Shown here: positions 45,114 to 54,957 of the stretch, in pieces
Layout: each line of letters opens with the position of its first letter
How positions within the stretch are numbered: position 1 is the stretch's first letter
Assembly (NCBI GenBank): GCA_020633555.1
Contig: JACKDL010000005.1
Location: 1 to 64,000, forward strand
DNA length: 64,000 bases
From: Myxococcales bacterium
GTDB lineage: Bacteria; Myxococcota_A; Bradymonadia; UBA7976; UBA1532
Reading direction: 5' to 3'
Translations under genes and position numbers: made by a program
Notes under the pieces: generated by a model
The model's database searches: none
Seen by the model: only the letters and a program-made list of their open reading frames with translations
Told to the model about the DNA's origin: nothing

Positions 45114-47225
45114 ATGGTCGCCGCCCATGCAGGTGAAGCCCCGTCGCCCCTGACGAACGCTCAGCTCGTGGCAGCGTATCGCAACATGTACCTCTCGCGC
45201 CGGTTGGATGACCGCGAGATCGCGCTGAAGCGCCAGAACCGGATCTACTTCCAGATCAGCGGCGCGGGGCACGAGGCCATCCTCACGGCGGCGGGCATGG
45301 CCCTGACGCCCGGCAAGGACTATGCGCTGAGCTATTACCGCGACCGGGCCCTGATGACGCAGCTCGGCATGACCGCCGAGGAGGTCCTGCTGGCGGCCGT
45401 GGGCGCGAAGGCGGACGTCACCAGCGCCGGCCGGCAGATGCCCGCGCACTGGAGCCACCCGCGGCTGCACGTGCTGAACAAGTCGAGCTGCGTGGGTACC
45501 CAGTTCCTGCAGGCCACGGGCGCCGCCGAGGTGAGCCTGCTGCGCGAGGCGCTGCCCGAGGTGGCCGAGCGGGTGGGCGGTCACGGCGACGAGGTGGTGG
45601 TGGTGTCCACCGGCGACGGCGGCACCAGCGAGGGCGAGTTCTGGGAGGCCCTGAACACGGCCTGCAACGCGAAGGCGCCGGTAATCTTCCTGGTGGAGGA
45701 CAACGGCTACGCCATCAGCGTGCCCGTGGAGTTCCAGACCCCGGGCGGCTCGGTGAGCAAGCTGCTCGAGGGCTTCCCCGATCTGCTGATCGTGCGCTGC
45801 GACGGCACCGACGTGCCCGACAGCTACGAGGCCATGGCCGAGGCGGTGGCGTGGTGCCGCGCCCGCAAGGGCCCAGCGCTGGTGCACGCCACGGTCATCC
45901 GGCCCTACAGCCACTCCATGAGCGACGACGAGCGGGCCTACCGGCCGGACGCCGAGCGCGACGCTGAGGCCGAGCGGGATCCCATCACCCGGCTGGCGGC
46001 GCGGCTCGAGGCCGACGGGGTGCTGGACGCTGCCGGGCTGAAGGCCGTGCGCGACGGGGTGGATGCTGAGATCCAGGCGGCCACCGACGCGGCGCTGGCG
46101 GCGCCCACGCCCGAGCCCCACGAGGTCTACGACCACATCTACCACCCCACGGTGGATCCCACCTCGGCGGCCTTCGATCACGCCGCCGACGAGTCGGGCG
46201 AGCCCACCACCATGGTGGATCTGATCAACGCCTGCCTGCGCGACGAGATGGCCCGCGATCCCCGCATCGTGGTGTTCGGCCAGGACGTGGCCGACGCCAG
46301 CCGGGTGGAGGTGCTGGACTCGCTGAAGGGCAAGGGCGGGGTGTTCAAGGTCACCCACGGCCTGCAGAGCCGCTTCGGGCCCAAGCGGGTGTTCAACAGC
46401 CCGCTGGCCGAGGCCAACATCGTGGGGCGGGCCATCGGCATGGCCGAGCGCGGCCTGAAGCCGGTGGTGGAGATCCAGTTCCTGGACTACATCTGGCCGG
46501 CCTATCAGCAGATCCGCAACGAGCTGGCCAACACCCGCTGGCGCAGCGGCGGGGGCTGGGCCGCGCCCGTGGTGATCCGCACGCCCAGCGGCGGCTACCT
46601 GAAGGGCGGCGCGCCGTACCACAGCCAGTCCGCCGAGACGCTGTTCACGCACGTGCCCGGGCTGCGGGTGGTGATGCCGTCGAACGCGCAGGACGCCAAC
46701 GGCCTGCTGCGCACGGCGATCCGCTGCGAGGATCCGGTCATCTTCCTCGAACCGAAGCACCTGTACCGGCAGACGTACAACAAGGGTCGCTACCCCGGGC
46801 CCGACTACATGATCCCCTTCGGCAAGGCCGCCGAGGTCATGGCCGGCGACGACGTGACCCTGGTGACCTACGGCGCCCTGGTCCACCGCAGCGTGACGGC
46901 GGTGCGCGCGCTGCAGAAGCAGCGCGACGTGTCGGTGCACCTGCTCGACCTGCGCACCCTGAACCCCTACGACTGGGAGGCCATCGCCGCCTCGGTGAAG
47001 CGCACGGGCAAGGTGCTGGTGGTGCACGAGGAGACCAAGGCCTGGGGCTACGGCGCCGAGATCGCCGCGCGCATCGGCGAGGAGCTGTTCGAGTGGCTCG
47101 ACGCCCCCGTGCGGCGGCTGGCGGCCCTGGATACGTTCGTGGCCTACCACCCCACCCTCGAAGACACCATCCTGCCCCAGGTGGCCGACGTGCAGGCCGC
47201 CCTGGAAGCCCTGCTGGCCTACTGA
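45114..47225 (+). CDS. Fused alpha/beta E1 component of a 2-oxo acid dehydrogenase
   Basis: 703 residues from ATG 45114, after GAGGAGG. The N-terminal half is the E1 alpha-type domain with the thiamine-diphosphate motif GDGGTSEGEFWEALN, ending KAPVIFLVEDNGYAIS. The C-terminal half (from about 360) is E1 beta-like: VVFGQDVAD, RVFNSPLAEANIVGRAIGMA, IQFLDYIWPAYQQI, DPVIFLEPKHLYR and VVHEETKAWG. Branched-chain or pyruvate-type substrate cannot be fixed. No E2 or E3 gene is in the window. It leads a plus-strand run ending at coaX. Confidence 0.93.
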   Translation: MVAAHAGEAPSPLTNAQLVAAYRNMYLSRRLDDREIALKRQNRIYFQISGAGHEAILTAAGMALTPGKDYALSYYRDRALMTQLGMTAEEVLLAAVGAKADVTSAGRQMPAHWSHPRLHVLNKSSCVGTQFLQATGAAEVSLLREALPEVAERVGGHGDEVVVVSTGDGGTSEGEFWEALNTACNAKAPVIFLVEDNGYAISVPVEFQTPGGSVSKLLEGFPDLLIVRCDGTDVPDSYEAMAEAVAWCRARKGPALVHATVIRPYSHSMSDDERAYRPDAERDAEAERDPITRLAARLEADGVLDAAGLKAVRDGVDAEIQAATDAALAAPTPEPHEVYDHIYHPTVDPTSAAFDHAADESGEPTTMVDLINACLRDEMARDPRIVVFGQDVADASRVEVLDSLKGKGGVFKVTHGLQSRFGPKRVFNSPLAEANIVGRAIGMAERGLKPVVEIQFLDYIWPAYQQIRNELANTRWRSGGGWAAPVVIRTPSGGYLKGGAPYHSQSAETLFTHVPGLRVVMPSNAQDANGLLRTAIRCEDPVIFLEPKHLYRQTYNKGRYPGPDYMIPFGKAAEVMAGDDVTLVTYGALVHRSVTAVRALQKQRDVSVHLLDLRTLNPYDWEAIAASVKRTGKVLVVHEETKAWGYGAEIAARIGEELFEWLDAPVRRLAALDTFVAYHPTLEDTILPQVADVQAALEALLAY

Positions 47226-47244
47226 GGCGGGGGGGCGGGCAGAG

Positions 47245-50200
47245 ATGGCGCGGCGCACCGAGTTCTATGAGCGCGTGAGCGCCGCCCTGGCCGCGCGGGC
47301 CCCCGGGGGCCTGGGCGAGGTGCGCCGCCTGGGGGATCCGCTGGGCCCCCGCTCCCTGCACCTGTGGATGACCGCCGGACTCATCACCGGCCGCGAGGCG
47401 GCCGAGCTGCGGGCCCTGAGCGCGGACGCCTCGCTGGACCTCATCCGAGGGGCCCTCACCGGCGCCGACTCGCCCTCCATCCCCGACTGGAGCTGGGGGC
47501 CCGTGGACGAGGATCACACCGTGCCGGAGGGCCACGGCGTGAAGCTCGCCGCCGACGAGCCCCTGGAGGACTCGTGGTCGTGGTCGGACGGCTCCTTCAA
47601 CAGCCTGACCCCGCCCGCCGTGGCCCAGCCCTTTGGGGGCGGCCCGCGGTTCGTGCTGGGCGAGGTGCTGGCCACCGGCCGGTTCTTCACCGTGCAGCCC
47701 GCCCGCGACCGGAAGCTGGGGCGCGACCTGCTGGTGCACCGCCACCGGGCCGACTCGGGCCTCTCGGCGGCGGGCTTCGTGCACGCCGTGCGGCGCCAGG
47801 CGCGCCTGCAACACCCCATCATCCAGCCGGTCTATGAGCTGGCGCTGGACGGCGGCGCCCCGTTCTACAGCACGGCCGCGGTGCAGGACCTGCGGCTGGA
47901 TGGGCTGCTGAAGGCCCTGTCGGCGGGGCGCAGCGTGGAGCCCCTGCCCCGGCTGCTCGAGAGCCTGCTGGATGTGGCCCGGGCGCTCACCTTCGCCCAC
48001 CGGCACGGGGTGGTGCACCGCGACGTGCGGCCCCGCCACGTGCGCCTGGGGCGCTACGGCGAGGTGCAGCTCGGCGGCTGGTTCCGCGCCCGGCGCATCA
48101 ACGAGCCCGCCACCCTGGGCTCGGCGCTGAACATGGTGAACGGGGGCCTGGGCTACCTGGCCCCCGAGCGCCTGGCCCACGGGCTGACGGCCTGCGAGGC
48201 GCCGGCGGATGTCTGGGGCCTCGGGGCGCTGCTCTACGCCATCCTGGCCCGCCGCCCGCCGTACACCGGGCGGTCCAGCACCGAGGTGCTGCAGAAGATG
48301 CGTGCCGGTGAGCTGGCCCCGCCCGCCGGGCGCAGCGAGGTGCCGCGGGCCCTGGTATCGCTGTGCGAGCGGGCCCTGGTGGTGCAGCCGGCGCTGCGGA
48401 CGCTGAAGGCCGAGGCCTTCGCCGCGGAGCTCGAGGACTACCTCGAGGGCACCCGGGCCGAGGCCCGGCGCCTCGAAGAGGTGGACGCCCAGATCGAGCG
48501 GGCCCACGAGGCGGGGCGCCGGCACCAGACGGCCCGCGCCCGCTTGCGGCAGGCCCACATCCAGGCCGCCCGCGCCCGGGATCCCGCCGCCCCCGGCCAG
48601 GCCGCGGCGGCGCGGGAGCGGGCCGACACCCTGCGGGCCGACGTGGAGCGCTGGTTCTTCGAGGCCGACGCCGAGTACGAGGCCACGCTGACCCTGCTGC
48701 CGGGGCACGAGCCCGCCCGCCACGGGCTGGCCGCGGTGTACCACCGGGCCCTGCAGGACGCCGAGCTGGGCCTGGTGCAGCTCCCGGCCGCGGCGCTGCG
48801 GGCCCGGTTCGAGCGGCTGGACTCGGGGGCCTTCCGCCAGCGGCTCGAGGCCTCGGCCGCCCTGACGGTGGAGGCCACCGACGGGCAGGCCCTGGCGGTG
48901 ATGCTGCACGCCCTGGAGGACGTGGACGGGGTCCTCCAGCCGGACGGCGGGCAGTCGGTGGGGCACACCCCGCTCACGCTGGAGGGGCTCGACGCCGGCC
49001 CAAGGCTGGTGCGCCTGCTGGCCGCGGGCCGCGAGGTAGCCCGGGGGGCCGTGCAGCTCGAGCCGGGCGAGGCGGCGGCGCTGCGGCTGGATCCCAAGCC
49101 GCCGGCGCCCGGCTTCGTGCAGGTGGCGGCGGGCTTCTTCACCGTGGGCGATCGGGGGCGCCGGGCCTGGCCGGCCCACGCGCTGCCGTATGGCCGCTGC
49201 TGGCTACCCACCTTCTGGATCAGCGCCCGCCCGGTGACTCTGGGTGATCTGGCCCCCTTCCTGAACGCCCTGGCCGCCGCCGATCCCGTCGAGGCCGCCG
49301 AGTGCGCCCCGCGGGCCTTCCTGGCCGAGGCTCCCCTGTGGCGCCCCGAGCCCGATGGGACCTACCGCGTGCCCTTCAGCTCGGCGGACGGGCGCCGCTG
49401 GGAGGCCGACTTTCCGGCCGTGGGCCTGACCCCGGGCGCCGTTGAGACCTACCTGCAGTGGCGCCGAGCCCGGGACGGCCTGGACTATGCGCTGCCCAGC
49501 GAGCTGCAGTGGGCGAAGGCTGCCCGCGGGGTGGACGGCCGCCGCTACCCCTGGGGCGACCGGCCCGAGCCGCGGTTCTGCCAGTCCCTGGAGGGGCGCC
49601 CCACCTGCCGTCGAGTGGCAGGGGCGGCTGAAGACACGTCCATCTACGGCGTGACCGACACCGCGGGCACCGCTCGGGAGTACACCCGCGGGGTCCACGG
49701 CGATCTGGTGCTGCGGGGTGGGAGCTGGTTGCTGCCCTTCACCGAGGCCGCGCTGCCCGTGCGCGCCGCGTTGCTGCCCACCACGCCGCTCAACGCGGTG
49801 GGTTTCCGGCTGGTGCTGGCCGAAAGCGACGGCTTCGGCGACATCCAGCCCTTCCCCGAGGCCCCCGAGCCGGCGCCGCTGGAGCCGTACGAGCCCGCCG
49901 GGCAGACCCTGATCGGTCTGCTGACCGAGGACCTGACCGTCGAGGGCCACACCGTGCTGGCCGCGGCCGACGGCGACGAGAGCGGGCTGGATCTGCCCTT
50001 GGCCCCCCTGGATCACAGCCCTGCGCGCTACGCCATCAAGGAGGAGATCGCCCGCGGCTCCATGGGGCGGGTCATGCTGGCCTGGGACGAGGTGCTCCAG
50101 CGGCCGGTGGCCCTGAAGATCCTGCACGATCGCCACGGCGAGGATCTGCTCAGCCGCTACCGCTTCGTCATGGAGGCACGCATCACCGGGCGGCTGCAGC

Positions 50201-52260
50201 ACCCGGCCATCCTGCCCATCTACGACGCGGGCGTGCTGCCCGATGGCCAGCGCTTCTTCGCCATGAAGCCCGTCGAGGGCTTCACCCTGGGCGACGTGCT
50301 GAAGGGCAAGGCCGCCGGCGACCGGCGGATGATCGCCGACTTCCCGCGGGACCGCCTGGTCACCATCATGCGCCGCGTGTGCCAGGCCGCTGCCTTCGCC
50401 CACGCCCACAAGGTGGTGCACCGGGACCTGAAGCCCGCGAACGTGCTCATCGGCGACCTGGGCGAGGTGCTGCTGGTGGACCTGGGCCTGGCCCGGCAGC
50501 TCGCGGCCGATCCCAGCGACCTGGTGGACGTGCCCGAGGCGGGCCTGCTGGGCAAGGGCGACGGCCGGGTGACCCGGGTGGGCTCGGTGATCGGCACGCC
50601 GTACTACATGAGCCCCGAGCAGGCCATGGGCCTGCAGGAGATCGTGGGCCCCGCCAGCGACGTCTATGGGCTGGGCGCCCTGCTGTACCACGTGCTCGCC
50701 CTGCGTCCGCCCTACACCGGCCGCAAGATCAACGAGGTGTTGCGCAAGGTGCGCCGGGGCAACCCCGAGCCCCCCAGCCGGGCGGCCCCCGATCAGGACG
50801 TGCCCGAGGCCCTGGACCAGGTGGTGATCCAGGCCCTGAGCATGGAGCCCGACAACCGGCAGCCCAGCGCCCTGGTGCTGGCCGACGCCCTGGCCACCTG
50901 GCAGGACCAGGCCCGGCTGCAGGCCCGTGAGGCCGTGTGGGGCGCCGAGCGGGCCGATCGGGCGGCCGACGCCGTGCGGCTCTTCGAGCAGGCCCAGGCC
51001 GCCCTGGACCAGGAGGGCGCCCGGCTGACCACGCTGCGGGCGGAGCTGAAGGGCGCCGACGGCCCCACCCGGCGGCGGGCCTTCCACGCCGCACACGTCC
51101 GGGCGCAGGCCTTGAACGTCGCCGTCGAGGCGCGGGTGGCCGCCGTGGTGCAGCGCAGCCGCCGCGCGCTCGACGCGGGCCGCCCCGAGGTTCGCGGCCG
51201 CCTGCTGCGCGTGCTGCAGACCCGCTACCTGAGCGCCGAGCGGGCGGGGGATGCCGCCGAGCTGCGCTGGAGCCGCCGCCTCATCGAGGCCTTCGACGAA
51301 GACGGCCAGATCACCCGCTGGGTGCGTTCCGGCGCCGAGCTGCGGGTGCGCACCCGGCCGGCGGGGCTGATGGCCCGCGTGATGCGCCGCCCGCTGGACG
51401 ACGGCCCCGCCGAAACCACCCACCGCGGCCCTACCCCGGTGGACCTGTCCGATCTGCCACCCGGCGACGGCGAGGTCCGCCTGAACGACAGCCGGGCCGA
51501 GGTGCGCGTGCCCTTCGTGCTGAAGCGCGGCCAGTCGGTTGAGCTGGACGTGGCCTGGCCCGATGACCCCCGGCGGGACTTCGTGACCGTGCCGGGCGGC
51601 CGGTTCCGCTACGGCGGCGATCCGGTGGCCGACGACGGCATGCCCGATCGGGGGGCGCGGCTGCCGACCTTTCGTATTGCTGTGTTTCCGGTGACTTGCG
51701 GCGAGTGGCTCGCTTGGATCGAGTCCCTGCGGGCGGTGGACCCCGCGCAGGCCGCGGTCCGCACCCCCCGGCTGCGTCTCGGCGGCTCGCCCCTGTGGGA
51801 TCGGGCCGGCACGGCCATCTTCGGCGAGTTCGACCCCGAGCGCCCCGTCACCGGCGTCACCCTGGCCGACGCCCACGCCTACGCCCAGTGGCGGGCCCGC
51901 GAGGAGCGGGTGAAGTACCGCCTGCCCACCAGCGCGGAGTGGGAGAAGGCCGCCCGCGGGGTGGACGCCCGCGGCTGGCCCTGGGGGGATCGTCCGGCGG
52001 GCCCGGAGGCCGTGGCCCCCTTTGGCCTGCACCCCGTGGGCGAGCTGGACCTGGACGAGAGCCCCTACGGCATGCGCGACGTGGCCAGCGGCGTCTTCGA
52101 GTGGACCCTGACGGCCGCCCGCAGCGATCCCACCGCCTGCTACGTGCGCGGCAACTGCAGCGCGCTGCCCCTGCAGGGGGCGCCCTGCGTGCGCCGGCTG
52201 ACCTGGGATCCCGCGCGCCCGTCGCCCTTCATCGGCTTCCGCCTGGTGATCGCCCCATGA
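47245..52260 (+). CDS. Duplicated pseudokinase-FGE/kinase-FGE protein
   Basis: 1671 residues with no membrane segment seen. It is an internal duplication of one layout: kinase domain, coiled coil, PEGA-like beta module, FGE-sulfatase domain. The first kinase (about 134-405) is degenerate: no VAxK lysine, HRDVRPRHV instead of HRDLKPANV, and no DFG. The first FGE domain is at about 622-862. The second kinase (about 928-1218) is intact: IARGSMGRV, VALKIL, HRDLKPAN, DLG, and SPEQ. The second FGE domain (about 1445-1671) has LPTSAEWEKAARG and GGRFRYGGD. FGE domains can modify Cys or Ser or act as binding modules. It overlaps epmA by 4 bases. Confidence 0.95.
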   Translation: MARRTEFYERVSAALAARAPGGLGEVRRLGDPLGPRSLHLWMTAGLITGREAAELRALSADASLDLIRGALTGADSPSIPDWSWGPVDEDHTVPEGHGVKLAADEPLEDSWSWSDGSFNSLTPPAVAQPFGGGPRFVLGEVLATGRFFTVQPARDRKLGRDLLVHRHRADSGLSAAGFVHAVRRQARLQHPIIQPVYELALDGGAPFYSTAAVQDLRLDGLLKALSAGRSVEPLPRLLESLLDVARALTFAHRHGVVHRDVRPRHVRLGRYGEVQLGGWFRARRINEPATLGSALNMVNGGLGYLAPERLAHGLTACEAPADVWGLGALLYAILARRPPYTGRSSTEVLQKMRAGELAPPAGRSEVPRALVSLCERALVVQPALRTLKAEAFAAELEDYLEGTRAEARRLEEVDAQIERAHEAGRRHQTARARLRQAHIQAARARDPAAPGQAAAARERADTLRADVERWFFEADAEYEATLTLLPGHEPARHGLAAVYHRALQDAELGLVQLPAAALRARFERLDSGAFRQRLEASAALTVEATDGQALAVMLHALEDVDGVLQPDGGQSVGHTPLTLEGLDAGPRLVRLLAAGREVARGAVQLEPGEAAALRLDPKPPAPGFVQVAAGFFTVGDRGRRAWPAHALPYGRCWLPTFWISARPVTLGDLAPFLNALAAADPVEAAECAPRAFLAEAPLWRPEPDGTYRVPFSSADGRRWEADFPAVGLTPGAVETYLQWRRARDGLDYALPSELQWAKAARGVDGRRYPWGDRPEPRFCQSLEGRPTCRRVAGAAEDTSIYGVTDTAGTAREYTRGVHGDLVLRGGSWLLPFTEAALPVRAALLPTTPLNAVGFRLVLAESDGFGDIQPFPEAPEPAPLEPYEPAGQTLIGLLTEDLTVEGHTVLAAADGDESGLDLPLAPLDHSPARYAIKEEIARGSMGRVMLAWDEVLQRPVALKILHDRHGEDLLSRYRFVMEARITGRLQHPAILPIYDAGVLPDGQRFFAMKPVEGFTLGDVLKGKAAGDRRMIADFPRDRLVTIMRRVCQAAAFAHAHKVVHRDLKPANVLIGDLGEVLLVDLGLARQLAADPSDLVDVPEAGLLGKGDGRVTRVGSVIGTPYYMSPEQAMGLQEIVGPASDVYGLGALLYHVLALRPPYTGRKINEVLRKVRRGNPEPPSRAAPDQDVPEALDQVVIQALSMEPDNRQPSALVLADALATWQDQARLQAREAVWGAERADRAADAVRLFEQAQAALDQEGARLTTLRAELKGADGPTRRRAFHAAHVRAQALNVAVEARVAAVVQRSRRALDAGRPEVRGRLLRVLQTRYLSAERAGDAAELRWSRRLIEAFDEDGQITRWVRSGAELRVRTRPAGLMARVMRRPLDDGPAETTHRGPTPVDLSDLPPGDGEVRLNDSRAEVRVPFVLKRGQSVELDVAWPDDPRRDFVTVPGGRFRYGGDPVADDGMPDRGARLPTFRIAVFPVTCGEWLAWIESLRAVDPAQAAVRTPRLRLGGSPLWDRAGTAIFGEFDPERPVTGVTLADAHAYAQWRAREERVKYRLPTSAEWEKAARGVDARGWPWGDRPAGPEAVAPFGLHPVGELDLDESPYGMRDVASGVFEWTLTAARSDPTACYVRGNCSALPLQGAPCVRRLTWDPARPSPFIGFRLVIAP

Positions 52261-53222
52261 GCCACGCCGAGCGGTTGCGGGGCCGCGCCCGCGCGGTGCG
52301 GGCCATGCGTGCCTGGTTCGACGCCCGCGACTTCGTGGAGATCGAGGCGCCCCTGGCGGTGCCCTCGCCGGGTCTGGAGCCGCACCTGCTGGCCTTCGAG
52401 CTGGCGGGCGCGCCCGCCGGCCGGCGGTACCTGCACACCAGCCCCGAGTACGCCCTGAAGCGCCTGCTGGCCCAGGGCCTGGACCGCATCTACAGCCTGG
52501 GCCCCTGCTTCCGCGACGAGCCCCCATCGCCCACCCACAGCCCCGAGTTCACCATGCTGGAGTGGTACCAGGCGGGGCTGGACCTGTTCGGGCTGATGGA
52601 CCAGACCGAGGCGGTGATCCGGGCGGCCTGCGCGGGCGCCTGCGGGGGCCTCCGCACCCGGGGAGGCCTCGATCTGAGCGCCCCCTTCGAGCGGCTGAGC
52701 GTGCAGGCGGCCTTCCAGCGCCACGCCGGCCTGGACCCCTTCGCGCACCCCAGCGCCGACGGCCTGCGGGCCGCGGGCCGCGCCGCCGGCGTGCCCGTGC
52801 CCACCGACAGCCCCGACTGGGACGACGTCTTCTTCCAGATCCTGCTGAACGCGGTGGAGCCCGCCCTGGCCGAGGGGCCGCCCACGTTCCTGTGGGGTTG
52901 GCCGGCGAGCCAGGCGGCGCTGAGCCGGCTGGACCCCGCGGACCCGCGGCGCGCCCTGCGCTTTGAGCTGTTCATCGGCGGCGTCGAGCTCGCCAACGCC
53001 TTCGACGAGCTCACCGACGCCGCCGAGCAGCGCCGCCGCTTCCTGGCCGATCAGGCCGCGCGCCGCGCCCTGGGCGTGCCCGTGCCGCCCATCGACGAGG
53101 CCCTGCTGGCGGCCCTGCCCCACCTGAAACCCACCGCCGGCATCGCCCTGGGCGTCGACCGGCTGCTGATGTGCCTGCTGGCCATCGACGACATCGCGGA
53201 GGTCCGCGCCCAGCCATGGTGA
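52257..53222 (+). CDS. epmA: EF-P lysyl-transferase (EpmA/GenX-like)
   Basis: 321 residues, the usual length. It is a class II lysyl-tRNA synthetase paralogue without the tRNA-binding domain. Motif 2 is IYSLGPCFRDE, with SPEFTMLEWYQAG following. Motif 3 is GIALGVDRLLM, and HTSPEYALKRLLAQG lies at the start of the core. EpmA attaches beta-lysine to the conserved Lys of elongation factor P in bacteria with this modification pathway. The partner EpmB and EF-P are not in the window. Its ATG overlaps the kinase-FGE stop, and birA overlaps its end by 7 bases. Confidence 0.93.
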   Translation: MSHAERLRGRARAVRAMRAWFDARDFVEIEAPLAVPSPGLEPHLLAFELAGAPAGRRYLHTSPEYALKRLLAQGLDRIYSLGPCFRDEPPSPTHSPEFTMLEWYQAGLDLFGLMDQTEAVIRAACAGACGGLRTRGGLDLSAPFERLSVQAAFQRHAGLDPFAHPSADGLRAAGRAAGVPVPTDSPDWDDVFFQILLNAVEPALAEGPPTFLWGWPASQAALSRLDPADPRRALRFELFIGGVELANAFDELTDAAEQRRRFLADQAARRALGVPVPPIDEALLAALPHLKPTAGIALGVDRLLMCLLAIDDIAEVRAQPW

Positions 53223-53965
53223 TCCCTGATCAGGACGGCGTGATCTGGCTGCCCGAGTGCGCCAGCACCAACGACGAGGCCTGGCTGCGCGCCGCCGATC
53301 CCGCCGTGAAGGCGGTGGTGGCCCACCGGCAGACGGCGGGCCGCGGGCGACGGGGCCGCGCGTGGACCTCGCCCCCCGGCAGCGGCCTGTACCTCACCTG
53401 GCTGGCCCGCCCGGGCTTCCCCGCCAGCGACGGCGGCGCCTTGCCCCTGCTGGCGGCGGTGGCCGTGGCCGAGCTGGCCACGCGGGCCGGCGCGAAGCCC
53501 TGGCTCAAGTGGCCCAACGACGTGTGGGTGGGCGACGGCAAGCTGGCCGGCATCCTCACCGAAGCCCGCACCGACGGTGCCGCCTGGGCGGCGGTGGTGG
53601 GCGTGGGCCTGAACCTGCGCACCCCGAAGGACGGCTGGCCCGCCGGGTTCCCCGCCGTGGCCTTGGACGCCGTGGCCCCCGACGTGCCCGAGCCCCACGC
53701 GGCGGCCAAGGATCTGCTGCAGCGCCTGGCCCGCTGGCAGGCCAAGGTGGAGGCCGACGGCTTCGCGCCCCTCATCGAGGCCTGGGGCCAGTGGGCGCCG
53801 CCCGAGGGCACCGTCTTCGAGCAGGCCGGCCACCGTGGCGCCTTCCTGGGGCTGGCCGAGGACGGCGCCCTGCGCCTGCGTGACGCCGAGGGCGCCGAGA
53901 TCCTGATCCGCACCGGCGAGGTCCACCTGGTGGAGGCCGCGCCCAACCCCGAGGAGCCCCTCTGA
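53216..53965 (+). CDS. birA: Biotin-[acetyl-CoA-carboxylase] ligase
   Basis: 249 residues from ATG 53216. Class I BirA: no N-terminal DNA-binding domain, starting at STNDEAWL. It has the biotinyl-AMP loop AGRGRRGRAWTSPPGSGLY, and KWPNDVWVGDGKLAGILTE. It attaches biotin to carboxyl carrier protein Lys residues. Because the helix-turn-helix is absent it would not regulate biotin genes. It follows epmA with overlap and is coupled to coaX through TGATG. Confidence 0.95.
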   Translation: MVIPDQDGVIWLPECASTNDEAWLRAADPAVKAVVAHRQTAGRGRRGRAWTSPPGSGLYLTWLARPGFPASDGGALPLLAAVAVAELATRAGAKPWLKWPNDVWVGDGKLAGILTEARTDGAAWAAVVGVGLNLRTPKDGWPAGFPAVALDAVAPDVPEPHAAAKDLLQRLARWQAKVEADGFAPLIEAWGQWAPPEGTVFEQAGHRGAFLGLAEDGALRLRDAEGAEILIRTGEVHLVEAAPNPEEPL

Positions 53966-54741
53966 TGCTGCTGGCCATCGACGTGGGCAACACCCACACC
54001 GTGCTGGGCGTGTACGACGGCGACGCGCTGGTGGGCCACTGGCGCATCGGCACCCGCGCCCGCGAGACCGCCGACGAGCTGGGCGTGCTGGTGCACAGCC
54101 TGTTCCGGGCGCCCGGCTCGGGCCTGCCCGCCGACGCCACCATCGACGCCGCCATCCTGTCGAGCGTGGTGCCGCCGCTCACGGACACCCTGGTGCAGAT
54201 GGTGGCGAAGAGCTTCCCCGGCGTGCGGTGCAAGGTGGTGGGCCCGGGCCTCAAGACCGGCATGCCCATCCTGTACGATAACCCCCGCGAGGTGGGCGCC
54301 GACCGGATCGTCAACGCCGTGGCCGCGCACGAGCGCTTCGGCTGCGGCCTGATCATCGTGGACTTCGGCACCGCCACCACCTTCGACGTGGTGACCCCCA
54401 AGGGCGAGTACCTGGGCGGCGCCATCTGCCCGGGCATCGGCATCTCGAGCCAGGCCCTGTTCGTGCGCGCCGCGCGCCTGCCGCGGGTGGAGTTCGCCCG
54501 CCCCAAGCAGGTGGTGGGCCGCAACACCGTCGACAGCATCAAGTCGGGCCTGGTGTACGGCTACGTGGGCCTGGTGGACGGCCTGGTGGCCCGCATGCGC
54601 GCCGAGGTCGGCTTCGAGTGCACCGTGGTGGCCACCGGCGGGCTGGCCAGCAGCATCGCGGGGGAGTCCACCACCATCGAGCACGTGGACGAGATGCTCA
54701 CGCTCGATGGGCTGCGGTTGCTGCACAGCCGGAACCTCTGA
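53965..54741 (+). CDS. coaX: Type III pantothenate kinase
   Basis: 258 residues. ASKHA-fold kinase: AIDVGNTHTVLGVY near the start, GADRIVNAVAAHE, VDFGTATTFDVVTP, and GGAICPGIGISSQALF. It catalyses the first step of coenzyme A synthesis. Its ATG overlaps the birA stop. Placement after birA is common in bacteria. The plus-strand run ends here, followed by a strong hairpin. Confidence 0.96.
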   Translation: MLLAIDVGNTHTVLGVYDGDALVGHWRIGTRARETADELGVLVHSLFRAPGSGLPADATIDAAILSSVVPPLTDTLVQMVAKSFPGVRCKVVGPGLKTGMPILYDNPREVGADRIVNAVAAHERFGCGLIIVDFGTATTFDVVTPKGEYLGGAICPGIGISSQALFVRAARLPRVEFARPKQVVGRNTVDSIKSGLVYGYVGLVDGLVARMRAEVGFECTVVATGGLASSIAGESTTIEHVDEMLTLDGLRLLHSRNL

Positions 54742-54798
54742 GGTTTCGGGCGTTGGGCCAGGCGCCCGCGCCCGACTGACCCTTGGGGGAGTGTGTCG

Positions 54799-54826
54799 GG
54801 TTGGACCGGCTGGCGCCGGTCCAACC
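54799..54826. terminator. Strong hairpin downstream of coaX
   Basis: GGTTGGACCGG and CCGGTCCAACC pair perfectly (11 bp, 6-base loop), 57 bases after the coaX stop and between convergent genes. There is no T-tract. It is the most likely end of the operon and may also serve the minus-strand gene. The surrounding 216-base gap shows nothing else. Confidence 0.6.
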
Positions 54827-54957
54827 CTGGGCGGGGCGGCCGACGGAACGGCGCGGGGCGGCGACCGAGGGGTTGGGGGAGAGGGAAAGGAACGAGGCGT
54901 TGTAGGCCGATTCGCCGTCGTGGTGCTCGCCCGGTGGGTGGATCATCCAGCCGGCGG

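Noticed and set aside
49204..52527. A 1107-codon minus-strand frame over the kinase-FGE gene
   Set aside because: Kinase and FGE motifs are on the plus strand; the minus product is low-complexity.
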